This document shows positions 1-7,564 of a stretch of 64,000 nucleotides of DNA, in pieces. The stretch spans positions 806,001 to 870,000 of the forward strand of contig JADKHN010000006.1 in assembly GCA_016721725.1 (NCBI GenBank), written 5' to 3'. A program made the translations under genes and the position numbers. How positions within the stretch are numbered: position 1 is the first letter of the stretch; each line of letters starts with the position of its first letter. The notes beneath the pieces are model-generated. The model worked only from the letters and a program-made list of their open reading frames with translations, was not told the DNA's origin and did not search any database. This DNA comes from Chitinophagaceae bacterium. GTDB taxonomy: Bacteria; Bacteroidota; Bacteroidia; Chitinophagales; Chitinophagaceae.

Positions 1-1858
1 TAGTGATGGATCCTCCCCGGTTATTGATCTGGTGATCGACCTGCAGCCGGGTGTCGCCGAAATTGATGGCCACGATCAGGTCGCGGTTGCTGTTGCCCGC
101 GAATCCCTGTAACTGGTAGATCACCGACCGGCCTGAAGTTCCACTGATGAAATTGCTGGTATAGGGAGTCCCGAAACGATTCAGGTAATCCACGGATGGC
201 GATCCGGTGATGTAATTCTTCAGGATATACATCAGGTGGTCGATCTGTGATTTGTAGGGTGGAAGGCCGGTTGGATGATACCCGTATAACCCGCCTGACG
301 GGGCCGGGTAGCCGTAATAATCGGGATAGAATACCTGCGGGGCGCCCAGCTGGTTATTGGTGAGGATATAGGCATAGGCCAGGTCGGGGTTATTGCGCAC
401 AAGGGAATTGAAACCCGACATTTCCCGGTAATCATGATTGTTGATGAAGGTAATGATGTTGAATCCGCTCAGGCCCGTCGCATCGTGCAGGCTGCCGGTG
501 AACAGGTTGCGGGTATCATAACCCGTGTTGTCGCAAGCCTGCCGCAATTGCTCCCGAAGGGCGAAGTCCTGTATGCGAGGCCTGATGGCGGCCTGCGCAC
601 CCGCGGTCATCCCGCTTTTGACCGTGTTCACCCAGTTGCTGAGTTCCGCGGTATTGGCGCTATACCATTCTCCCACCACCATATCAGGATCCATACCGTG
701 GGTATGCATGCTGTCGAGCAGGCGGGAAACGAAGAGCGGATTGAAATGTTTGACCGCATCCATCATGAGTCCGCGCGTACCCAGTGCCGACCAGTTCCAT
801 TTCGCCCATTCGATCAGGGTATCCTGGGTCTTCAACTGAGACTGGTCATAGTCATAATAAAAATACAGGGTGTCCCAGTTGCCGTTCAGACTCGTGGTGG
901 AATTATTGTTCGAATTCGGTTTGAAGAAATCGTAATCCATGCCTCCCCTTCCGCTTGGCAGGTTGTTGAAATTGGTATAGGTCTGGTAAAGCAGGTCGTT
1001 GAGGATATCCGTTCCCCTGGAAGAACTGTAAATGCCATAGATGCGGTGATCGGAATAACCCACCCCGGTATTGGTGAGCGTGATCACCAGTGTATCACCG
1101 GCCGGATTGAAATCACCGGCTCCGATGGTGAGTTTGAATTCATCGGTATTGCAACCGCCACCGGTCTCCACCACGGCAAGCATGTTCTTGCCCAGTAAGG
1201 TGGTATTATTGGCCTGGCCGCAATCCCCGCCTCCATTCGGTTCCACTTCGGCCAGGTCCGGAAGTCCCTGGAGGCCTACCAGGCTGGTGATCATGGTCAG
1301 TTTGTACCCGAAATTATTGAAGCGGCCTTGCCCCGTTTTGGAACTGATCTTGAAATAATAATCACCCGCTCCGTTCCCGGATGCTCCGCCAAGGGGTAAG
1401 ATACAACGGTATCGGTCAGACGGGAAAGGCTCCTTACCCGGAGAATAATAATTGGTGATATAGGATTTAACCGGCGGGTTGATCTCGGGTAGCCCCCCGT
1501 CCCGGTGGTTGAAGGTCAGGTCAGGCACTGCTTTAAGTCCCTGGGCCGTGAACTCGGCAAGCATATTATCCAATGCGGTTCGTGTACCCAGTCCCGTGGT
1601 TTGGTTGCCGATGAACAGGTCCTTGGGGTCAAATCCGTTGCTGGCCGTTCCCGAACTGGAAACCGTATGCGGAGGCATCCACACATGCGTGAACCCGGCG
1701 TTCTTCAAAGCCAGGGCCTTGAGTCGCAGGGTGTCCGCCCAACTGGCGCCGGTCGCCGTTTTGGGATAATCCCAGTACCATCCCTGCATCAATACCTGCT
1801 GAGCCTGAACCGTAAAATAAACGGTTGTAAAAACGATAATAAAGATTGTTTTTTTCAT
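1..1858 (-). CDS. secreted GH13 alpha-amylase, C-terminus cut by window edge
   Basis: An open frame runs leftward from the ATG at 1858 and leaves the window after about 619 codons. Residues 1-20 form a signal peptide ending in VQAQ, so the enzyme is exported. The barrel motifs of family GH13 alpha-amylases are visible: motif I DLTFNH (about 113-118), motif II GLMMDAVKH with the nucleophile Asp at about 367, motif III VVGEW with acid/base Glu at about 397, and motif IV FINNHD with Asp at about 476. A large insert of about 190 residues between motifs I and II is rich in Gly and beta strand and probably corresponds to an enlarged domain B. The near-invariant Arg two residues before the nucleophile is Met here, which is odd (see findings). 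The expected role is endo-hydrolysis of starch or related alpha-glucans outside the cytoplasm. The start is the first ATG and gives a clean signal peptide. Confidence 0.9.
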   Translation of the reverse strand, partial: MKKTIFIIVFTTVYFTVQAQQVLMQGWYWDYPKTATGASWADTLRLKALALKNAGFTHVWMPPHTVSSSGTASNGFDPKDLFIGNQTTGLGTRTALDNMLAEFTAQGLKAVPDLTFNHRDGGLPEINPPVKSYITNYYSPGKEPFPSDRYRCILPLGGASGNGAGDYYFKISSKTGQGRFNNFGYKLTMITSLVGLQGLPDLAEVEPNGGGDCGQANNTTLLGKNMLAVVETGGGCNTDEFKLTIGAGDFNPAGDTLVITLTNTGVGYSDHRIYGIYSSSRGTDILNDLLYQTYTNFNNLPSGRGGMDYDFFKPNSNNNSTTSLNGNWDTLYFYYDYDQSQLKTQDTLIEWAKWNWSALGTRGLMMDAVKHFNPLFVSRLLDSMHTHGMDPDMVVGEWYSANTAELSNWVNTVKSGMTAGAQAAIRPRIQDFALREQLRQACDNTGYDTRNLFTGSLHDATGLSGFNIITFINNHDYREMSGFNSLVRNNPDLAYAYILTNNQLGAPQVFYPDYYGYPAPSGGLYGYHPTGLPPYKSQIDHLMYILKNYITGSPSVDYLNRFGTPYTSNFISGTSGRSVIYQLQGFAGNSNRDLIVAINFGDTRLQVDHQINNRGGSIT

Positions 1859-1981
1859 AAACCCCCGTGAAATGATCAGGCGATGAAGGTAAATGAAAAA
1901 TCAGCATATTGTATGCCCCGGGTATCAAAAAAACAGGCCCGGAGCGAAGTTTACATCCGTTCGTCAATATCCTGATTCCCC

Positions 1982-3181
1982 TCAGTTCTCCTGCTTGGTG
2001 AGGAGGTCTTTTTTCATCTTTTCCCAGAGTCCGTCAAATGAAGCGTGGTTGTCTTCTTTCCATTGTTTACTGAAACTGCGCATTTTTTCATTCCGGTCTT
2101 CTTTGGTCAGACTGAAAAACGCGGTGATGGCTTCGGTATCCTGTTCAAAGGCCAGCTGGTTGTACCATTCCTTCAGCCTCTGTTCCTTACCGGCATTGCT
2201 GTTGGCCAGGGCGATCTCCATTTCCTCCCTCAGCAGCACTTTTTCATCGTAACTACCGGATGGCAATAGGGTCTTGGCGATCACCGGCATCAGTTCGATG
2301 AGCATCAGGATGAAAACGATGAGGTAGTACCTGAACTGCAGGGCCGGATTGTTTTTCAGGAGATTATTCATGGCTTCCACACGGGTGAGAAAACCATTGT
2401 TGAGCTGTTGGGCGAAAAGATCTTCTTCCGCTTGTTTTTTAGATTCCCAGTCACGCAACAGGTTTTCATTGCTGTCGAGCAGGGGTTGCCGGGTCTTCAG
2501 TATAGACTGGTATTCGCCATCCAGTTTCTGATACTCTTTTTGTTTGGCCAGGGCGATGTCCCTGATGCCCACTTTGCCGGAACCGCCGCTGCCATCCGTC
2601 TCCGACAGGAAATTGTTCCGGGCTTTTTCCACTTCGGCGTATTTTGTATCGAGTTCATTTTTCAACAACGCGTTTTGCCGGTTGAGTTCCGCCTTGCGGT
2701 TGCTATACAGACTGTCCAGTTCCTGCCGCTTCACCATTTTCCTTTTTTCATTGTCCAGTGAGGTCTGCAGCCGGATCTCCTTATCGAACATATACAATAC
2801 GGCGGGCTGGGCCATGAAAGTGCCGATCGTCATGGCCAAAAGCCCCCGGAACAGCAGGGGCAGGAATTTTCGTTTGTTGAACTTGGTGATACCTTTGATG
2901 AGGGCGCGGTCGATCGTGAGGATGATGAATCCCATGAATAAACCCAGCAAGACCGGTATCCAGAGTCCGGCAACCATCGTACTGAAAAAATAAGCCCAGG
3001 CCAGGGTGGCGAATATCCAGGTGGCCAGTACCGACATCCCGATGATCCGGTAACGGTTACGGTCAATGACCGAGTCGACGAGGATCTCTTTTTCGGCCGT
3101 GGAGAGCCACCAGAGCAGCTCGGTGAATGCCGACGGGGAATAGCTCTCCCGCTGGGAAACAGCAATGTTTTTTTCCATCAT
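1982..3181 (-). CDS. DUF4407 domain membrane protein
   Basis: The 399-residue protein matches the DUF4407 family, which is common in Bacteroidota and has no settled function. It starts with a soluble stretch of about 45 residues and has two adjacent hydrophobic helices (about 48-95) followed by the charged DRALIKG segment. A third helix sits near 120-145, then a long Lys/Glu/Gln-rich coiled-coil segment (about 155-275), and a fourth helix near 285-305. The C-terminal 90 residues are charged and probably cytoplasmic. The coiled coil between membrane segments suggests a structural or sensing role, but this is inference. The gene is transcribed alone, divergent from lolA. Confidence 0.8.
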   Translation of the reverse strand: MMEKNIAVSQRESYSPSAFTELLWWLSTAEKEILVDSVIDRNRYRIIGMSVLATWIFATLAWAYFFSTMVAGLWIPVLLGLFMGFIILTIDRALIKGITKFNKRKFLPLLFRGLLAMTIGTFMAQPAVLYMFDKEIRLQTSLDNEKRKMVKRQELDSLYSNRKAELNRQNALLKNELDTKYAEVEKARNNFLSETDGSGGSGKVGIRDIALAKQKEYQKLDGEYQSILKTRQPLLDSNENLLRDWESKKQAEEDLFAQQLNNGFLTRVEAMNNLLKNNPALQFRYYLIVFILMLIELMPVIAKTLLPSGSYDEKVLLREEMEIALANSNAGKEQRLKEWYNQLAFEQDTEAITAFFSLTKEDRNEKMRSFSKQWKEDNHASFDGLWEKMKKDLLTKQEN

Positions 3182-3362
3182 GTGTAATGATTAGAGGTTG
3201 ACTATAATAGCGTCAATAGAAGAGTTGAGTTGAAGAATTGCAAAATACAGATTCCCGAAATGATTAACGCCATCCTCAGCCAATTATTTATCCTTTGTTT
3301 AGATATTAACAGATTATTAGGGTGTGTCGCTAAACCTCCATCTCTTTTCGGTGTCTTATTTG

Positions 3363-3370
3363 TATCTTTG
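3363..3370 (+). promoter_or_regulatory. TAnnTTTG -7 element of lolA
   Basis: TATCTTTG matches the Bacteroidota -7 consensus exactly and lies 27 bases before the lolA ATG. No perfect -33 TTTG is seen; a T-rich TTTTCG lies about 16 bases upstream. Confidence 0.6.
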
Positions 3371-3397
3371 CGGGCCTAAAGAAACGCCTGCCATAGT

Positions 3398-4066
3398 ATG
3401 AAATCCGAAATAAAGAAGATGCTGAGATCACTTGCCGTTTTATTGCTGTTTGCCTCAACGGTATCCGCCCAGCCGCCAAAGGGAATGGGCAACAGCGATC
3501 CCGAAGCCAAAAAAGTACTGGATGCCGTGAGCGCCAAGTTCAAGACCTTCAAATCCGTTCAATCCAAATTCAGTCTGAAGATCGAGAACGCGGCCAACAA
3601 AGTGCTGGGTAATAAATCAGGAATGGTTTACATGAAAGGCACCAAGTACCGCATCAGCATCACCGGACAGGAGATATTCTGCGATGGCAGTAATGTATGG
3701 ACCCTGGATAAGGCCGCCAAGGAAGTGACCATCAGTAAGCTCGACCCGACGAACAATACCATCACTCCGCAGAAACTCTTCACCAATTTTTACGACAAGG
3801 ATTTCCTCTATAAACTGAATGGGGAAGTGAAAGGCATCCAGGAGATCGAACTGACCCCGATCGATAAAAGCAAACTCTTTCACAAGGTCCTGGTCTTTGT
3901 CAGCAAGGCCACCAAGACCATCAGCTCAACCAAGATATTTGAAAAGAACGGAGACCGGTATACCTATTCAGTCAGCGGAATGAACACCAGCAGTGTCATT
4001 GCCGATAACATGTTCGTCTTTGATATCAAGAATTATCCCGGGGTGAATGTGGAGGACCTGAGATAA
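3398..4066 (+). CDS. lolA: outer-membrane lipoprotein carrier protein LolA
   Basis: The 222-residue protein has a signal peptide (hydrophobic residues about 9-22, ending SAQ) followed by the LolA fold. The typical opening is visible: a helix around DAVSAKFKTFKSVQSKFSLK, then strands containing GMVYMKGTKYRISITGQEIFCDGSNVWTLD-type motifs. LolA takes lipoproteins from the inner-membrane Lol complex and carries them across the periplasm. In Bacteroidota the receptor LolB is usually not recognisable. Two LolD-type ATPases occur elsewhere in the window (30.9 and 32.4 kb). The gene is monocistronic, between its own -7 element and a strong terminator. Confidence 0.88.
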   Translation: MKSEIKKMLRSLAVLLLFASTVSAQPPKGMGNSDPEAKKVLDAVSAKFKTFKSVQSKFSLKIENAANKVLGNKSGMVYMKGTKYRISITGQEIFCDGSNVWTLDKAAKEVTISKLDPTNNTITPQKLFTNFYDKDFLYKLNGEVKGIQEIELTPIDKSKLFHKVLVFVSKATKTISSTKIFEKNGDRYTYSVSGMNTSSVIADNMFVFDIKNYPGVNVEDLR

Positions 4067-4091
4067 GGGAGGGAAATTGAAATCTTTCAGG

Positions 4092-4118
4092 CCGCGGGAT
4101 CATTCCCGCGGTTTTTTT
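4092..4118 (+). terminator. Rho-independent terminator after lolA
   Basis: An 8-bp perfect stem (CCGCGGGA / TCCCGCGG) with a TCAT loop is followed by seven Ts. Confidence 0.85.
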
Positions 4119-4130
4119 GTGCCTTAAATT

Positions 4131-4169
4131 GTCATTCCGAAGCACGAAGTGTCATTCCGAGGCACGAGG
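4131..4169. repeat. two tandem copies of a 20-bp GTCATTCCGA element
   Basis: Copies at 4131-4149 and 4151-4169 differ only at A/G positions (GTCATTCCGA[AG]GCACGA[AG]). Elements starting GTCATTCC are common in intergenic DNA of this phylum. The same GTCATTCC core also begins the 105-bp repeats near 18961 and 19066. Confidence 0.6.
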
Positions 4170-4176
4170 AATCACC

Positions 4177-4734
4177 CTACTCCCCCCATCGGAAACTCTG
4201 ATTATCGATCCCCGCCAGGTCGAGCACCCGGTCCACCACGGTAGCAGCCACCTCCTCAATTGTTGCAGGCCGGCTGTAAAAAGAAGGGGTTGCCGGGCAA
4301 ATGATCCCCCCGGCCAGGGTAACGGCTTCCATATTCCGGATATGAATGAGGTTATAGGGCATATCCCTGACCACACAGATCAGCCTGCGCCGTTCCTTGA
4401 GCATCACATCGGCCGCCCGGGTGATCAGGTCGTTGGAGATGCCTCCGGCGATCCGGCCCAGGGTACCCATGCTGCAGGGCATGATGATCAGGGTATTGAA
4501 TCGGCCCGAACCCGAAGCGAAGGGTGCCGAAAAATCCTGCTGACTGTAAAACCGGACAGGCAGGTCCTTATAGGCTTCATCCCCCAGTTCGGTCTTCCAT
4601 ACTTCCTTGGCGTTCTCGGTCATCACCACGGCCAGCTCGTCCCACTGGTCTTTTTTGGCGGATAATTTTTCCAATAGTATTTTTGGATAGATCGATCCGC
4701 TGGCTCCCGTTATAGCGACGACAATTTTTTGCAT
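4177..4734 (-). CDS. ubiX: UbiX-type flavin prenyltransferase
   Basis: At 185 residues the protein is the usual length for the UbiX/Pad1 family, which attaches a dimethylallyl group to FMN to make prenylated FMN, the cofactor of UbiD-type decarboxylases. The N-terminal nucleotide-binding loop ITGASGSIYP (about 8-17) is visible. So is the family block PCSMGTLGRIAGG followed by LITRAADVMLKERRRLI and a basic RDMPYN (RETP in most members). No ubiD-like partner is present in the window. The gene is divergent from the thioredoxin gene, with only 43 bases between the starts, so the two promoters must be packed together. Confidence 0.9.
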   Translation of the reverse strand: MQKIVVAITGASGSIYPKILLEKLSAKKDQWDELAVVMTENAKEVWKTELGDEAYKDLPVRFYSQQDFSAPFASGSGRFNTLIIMPCSMGTLGRIAGGISNDLITRAADVMLKERRRLICVVRDMPYNLIHIRNMEAVTLAGGIICPATPSFYSRPATIEEVAATVVDRVLDLAGIDNQSFRWGE

Positions 4735-4777
4735 CCGTTTCCGTTTATGATGGTTCTAAGCTACTAAACAATAATAC

Positions 4778-5305
4778 ATGAAAAAAGTTCCGGTTCTTTT
4801 ATTCCTGGCGGCATTGGCCACCCTTTTTCTTTCTTTCACTGAACCCAAAAAGGAAAAGATCAAATGGCTCAGTCTGGCTGAACTGAAATCCGCCTATGCC
4901 AAACAGCCCAGGCCGGTACTGATAGACGTTTACACCGACTGGTGTGGCTGGTGCAAGGTGATGGACCGCGAGACCTATACCCACGATAAACTGGCCGACT
5001 ATATCAATAAGAATTATTACGCCGTCAAGTTCAACGCCGAATCCAGGGAACCCGTAGAACTGGGGAAACGCAAATTCTCTTTTGCCCCGGGCAACAGCGC
5101 ACACGACCTGGCCCTTTACCTGCTGAACGGACAACTGGGCTATCCTACCACCGTTTTCCTCTCCACCCCCGATGCGCAGCCCGCCCCCATCCCCGGCTAT
5201 ATGAAACCAGGTCAAATGGAACCTCCGCTGAAATACTTCGGTGACGGCGCTTACAAGACACTTGATTACCCCGCTTTTATGAAGACCTTTGCCGGGAAAT
5301 GGTGA
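4778..5305 (+). CDS. exported thioredoxin-fold protein with CGWC active site
   Basis: The 175-residue protein has an N-terminal hydrophobic signal (residues 1-20) and a thioredoxin-like domain. The active site reads DWCGWCK, with the redox cysteines at 56 and 59, and the cis-Pro loop appears as GYPTTVFL. This places it among the DUF255/thioredoxin_7-like proteins, which act as periplasmic disulfide reductases or isomerases in Bacteroidota. A roughly 20-residue excursion between the active site and the cis-Pro region (KRKFSFAPGNSAHD) is typical of this branch. The substrate is unknown. An array of hairpin repeats begins directly after the stop codon. Confidence 0.85.
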   Translation: MKKVPVLLFLAALATLFLSFTEPKKEKIKWLSLAELKSAYAKQPRPVLIDVYTDWCGWCKVMDRETYTHDKLADYINKNYYAVKFNAESREPVELGKRKFSFAPGNSAHDLALYLLNGQLGYPTTVFLSTPDAQPAPIPGYMKPGQMEPPLKYFGDGAYKTLDYPAFMKTFAGKW

Positions 5306-5307
5306 TC

Positions 5308-5453
5308 CCGGTCTGACGGTCCTCGTCTGCCCGAATACCGGTCTGACGTCCTCGTCTGCCCGAATACCGGTCTGACGTCCTCGTCTGACCGAATACTGGC
5401 CTGACGTCCCCGTCTGTCCGAATTCAGGTCTGACGTCCTCTTCTGACCATCCA
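5308..5453. repeat. five tandem 29-nt units, each an imperfect palindrome
   Basis: Units begin at 5308 (30 nt), 5338, 5367, 5396 and 5425. The consensus reads CCGGTCTGACGTCCTCGTCTG followed by [CA]CCGAATA. Units 2 and 3 are nearly identical and units 4 and 5 have decayed. Within each unit GGTCTGACG can pair with CGTCTGACC over a TCCT loop with one mismatch, so the array can fold into serial hairpins. It starts two bases after the stop of the thioredoxin-like gene. There are no spacers, so it is not a CRISPR array. Confidence 0.85.
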
Positions 5454-5482
5454 TTCTTACTTACATATAAACACCTTTAAAT

Positions 5483-5539
5483 AGCTTAGTAATATCATTG
5501 GTGTTAACTAAGCTGCCATTCCAACTTCACAAACACCAA
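5483..5539 (+). other. possible H-type RNA pseudoknot upstream of the permease
   Basis: AGCTTAGT (5483-5490) pairs perfectly with ACTAAGCT (5507-5514). TTGGTGTT (5498-5505), inside that loop, pairs perfectly with AACACCAA (5532-5539). The order, a 7-nt first loop and a 17-nt last loop fit a classical H-type pseudoknot. No promoter was identified just upstream, so transcription is inferred. The rest of the 5454-5693 gap holds only A/T-rich DNA and the CATTTTT repeats. Confidence 0.3.
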
Positions 5540-5634
5540 CGACTACGTAACGGACTGTCCGAATTATTGCATTCGTAATTTTTCACTTTCCGTTCTTAAT
5601 TAGCAAATACGCAATCAAGCTGCCTGCATCGCGC

Positions 5635-5669
5635 CATTTTTCATTTTTCATTTTTCATTTTTAATTATT
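5635..5669. repeat. heptamer repeat (CATTTTT x4 plus one decayed unit)
   Basis: Four perfect 7-bp units CATTTTT at 5635, 5642, 5649 and 5656 are followed by AATTATT. The array lies just upstream of the APC permease start and is one of several 7-bp-periodic intergenic arrays in this window. Confidence 0.75.
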
Positions 5670-5693
5670 TAATTTCCCTTCTCAATCCCCTGC

Positions 5694-7100
5694 ATGTCGG
5701 GTACCGCACCAAAACTACAACGCAGCCTGGGCCTTTTCCAATCCACCGTGATCAACATGATCGATATGGTGGGCATCGGTCCCTTTGTGACCCTGCCCAT
5801 CGTGATGAGCCTTATGGGCGGCATGTTCCTCTATGCCTGGATCGCGGGGGCCATCCTTTCGCTCATCGATGCCATGATCTGGAGCGAACTCGGTGCGGCC
5901 TATCCCCTGGCCGGCGGCAGCTATAATTTTTTAAAGGAAGCCTATGGCAAGAACGGCATGGGCAGGATGATGAGTTTTTTATACGTCTGGCAGACTGTGA
6001 TACAGGCCCCGTTGGTAGCCGCATCAGCCGCCATCGGGTTTTCACAGTACCTGGGCTACCTGGTGCACCTGGATATTTGGGAACAGAAAGCGGTCAGCGG
6101 ACTCGTCATCATCCTCATCACTTTTTTATTGTACCGTAAGATCGATACCATCGGCAAGATCGGCGTACTGCTCTGGGCCGGCGTCATCCTCACCCTGGGC
6201 TGGATCATCGTGGGCGGCATTGCGCACGGAAATTTTTTCCAGCCGCTTCAGGATATCAATGCCGATTTCAGCTGGGGACAACTGGCTTCCTTCCTGTTCG
6301 GCCAGGCCTGTATCAAATCGATGTACAGCTATCTCGGCTATTACAATGTGTGCCACCTGGGCGGTGAGATCAGGGATCCGGGCAAGATCATCCCGCGCAG
6401 CATGTTCATCTCCGTGATCGGTATCGCGGTGCTCTACCTCGCCATGAACCTCAGCGTAAGCAGCGTCATCCCCTGGCAGGAGATCAAACAGGGTTACGAC
6501 CAGGATCAAAAGACCTTCATCGTCAGCATCTTCATCGAAAGACTTTATGGAGGCACGGCCGCCAATATTGCGACCGTGATGATCCTTTGGGTGGCGCTCG
6601 CCTCCCTCTTCGCGGTGATGCTGGGCTATTCACGCGTGCCTTATGCGGCCGCAGTGGACGGGGCTTTCTTCAGGATATTCGGTAAACTGCACCCCACGAA
6701 AAATTTTCCCTATGTTTCTTTATTGATACTGGCCGCACTCGCCTTTATTTTCAGTCTTCTTTTCAGGATGAAACACGTGATCGACGGGATACTGGCCATG
6801 CGGATCATCGTGCAGTTCATCGGCCAGGCCGCCGGTGTGGTCTTGTTACGAAGGCGCAACGGCACCCAACACCTGCCCTATAAAATGCCGCTCTATCCCC
6901 TGCCTGTGATCCTGGCCATCCTCATGTGGCTCTTCATTTTTTACGCCACGGGGCTCAAGATCATCCTTTCCTTCCTAGTCGTATTCCTGACCGGGGTCAT
7001 CGTGTACTTTGTGTACGCGAAACTCCAAAACCAATGGCCTTACAACAGAAACAAAATGGAGATTCAGGGAGAAGGGAATTCAGCCAGCTCAACGAGCTGA
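5694..7100 (+). CDS. APC-superfamily amino acid permease
   Basis: The 468-residue protein has about 12 hydrophobic helices. The opening VINMIDMVGIGPFVTLPIV is the glycine-rich helix 1 of amino acid/polyamine/organocation transporters. ELGAAYPLAGGSYNFLKEAYG is the conserved helix 2-3 block, and NVCHLGGEIRDPGKIIPRSM matches the helix 6-7 loop (usually GEE.xxPxkxIPrA). It should import amino acids by proton or sodium coupling or exchange; the substrate cannot be read from sequence. Its 3' end overlaps the convergent HsdR-N-like gene by 37 bases. The first ATG is used. Confidence 0.88.
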   Translation: MSGTAPKLQRSLGLFQSTVINMIDMVGIGPFVTLPIVMSLMGGMFLYAWIAGAILSLIDAMIWSELGAAYPLAGGSYNFLKEAYGKNGMGRMMSFLYVWQTVIQAPLVAASAAIGFSQYLGYLVHLDIWEQKAVSGLVIILITFLLYRKIDTIGKIGVLLWAGVILTLGWIIVGGIAHGNFFQPLQDINADFSWGQLASFLFGQACIKSMYSYLGYYNVCHLGGEIRDPGKIIPRSMFISVIGIAVLYLAMNLSVSSVIPWQEIKQGYDQDQKTFIVSIFIERLYGGTAANIATVMILWVALASLFAVMLGYSRVPYAAAVDGAFFRIFGKLHPTKNFPYVSLLILAALAFIFSLLFRMKHVIDGILAMRIIVQFIGQAAGVVLLRRRNGTQHLPYKMPLYPLPVILAILMWLFIFYATGLKIILSFLVVFLTGVIVYFVYAKLQNQWPYNRNKMEIQGEGNSASSTS

Positions 7101-7498
7101 CCTCCTTTGTTTTCAAATGCATAACAATGGGATCCATTGGTGATCGCCAGGAATGGAACCTGTAAAGGGATATTGTAACGCATGGCCTGGGCGAGAACCT
7201 CCTCATCCAACAACACGTTCATCTCCTTGCATTCGATGATGATCCGCGGCTTGGTTTGCTGATCATAGATCACGATGTCGAAACGTTTTTTCAATTCGCC
7301 TAAACTGATCTCTTTCTCCACCGCGATCAGTGTAGCAGGAAACTTTCTGACGAGCACAAGATATTGCAGGAAATTCTGCCGTACCCATTCTTCCGGGGTC
7401 AGTACGACCCATTGTTTCCGGATCGGATCGAAGATCAGTTCTCGTCCGGCCGACTGCTTGATTTTAGGCCTTTCAACGGGGTAGTCGATCTTTATCAT
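7064..7498 (-). CDS. orphan HsdR N-terminal nuclease-like domain protein
   Basis: The frame is open further upstream, but the first plausible start is the ATG at 7498 (MIKIDYPVERPKIK), giving 144 residues. The protein resembles the type I restriction enzyme R subunit N-terminal domain (HSDR_N_2), a PD-(D/E)xK-type nuclease fold. The visible core is RFDIVIYDQQTKPRIIIECKEMN, with the Asp and the E-x-K triad, followed by EEVLAQAMRYN (the QxxxY helix). No helicase, methylase or specificity subunit is nearby, so a restriction function is unlikely. Such stand-alone proteins are widespread in Bacteroidota with no assigned role. The 3' end overlaps the permease gene by 37 bases. Confidence 0.8.
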   Translation of the reverse strand: MIKIDYPVERPKIKQSAGRELIFDPIRKQWVVLTPEEWVRQNFLQYLVLVRKFPATLIAVEKEISLGELKKRFDIVIYDQQTKPRIIIECKEMNVLLDEEVLAQAMRYNIPLQVPFLAITNGSHCYAFENKGGQLVELAEFPSP

Positions 7499-7564
7499 GG
7501 TCTGATGCGGCCTGCAGGCGCAGAATGCTGTATATTTATCGTTGAATAGAATTAACGGAAAGAT

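Noticed and set aside
434..1198. A 254-codon plus-strand reading frame
   Set aside because: It lies entirely antisense to the alpha-amylase gene, has no recognisable motifs, and the minus-strand frame carries all GH13 signatures.
4117..4665. A 182-codon plus-strand frame opposite ubiX
   Set aside because: It is antisense to a clear UbiX gene and starts inside intergenic repeats.
5308..5453. Possible short CRISPR array
   Set aside because: The 29-nt units are directly adjacent with no spacers, degrade along the array, and no cas gene is nearby.
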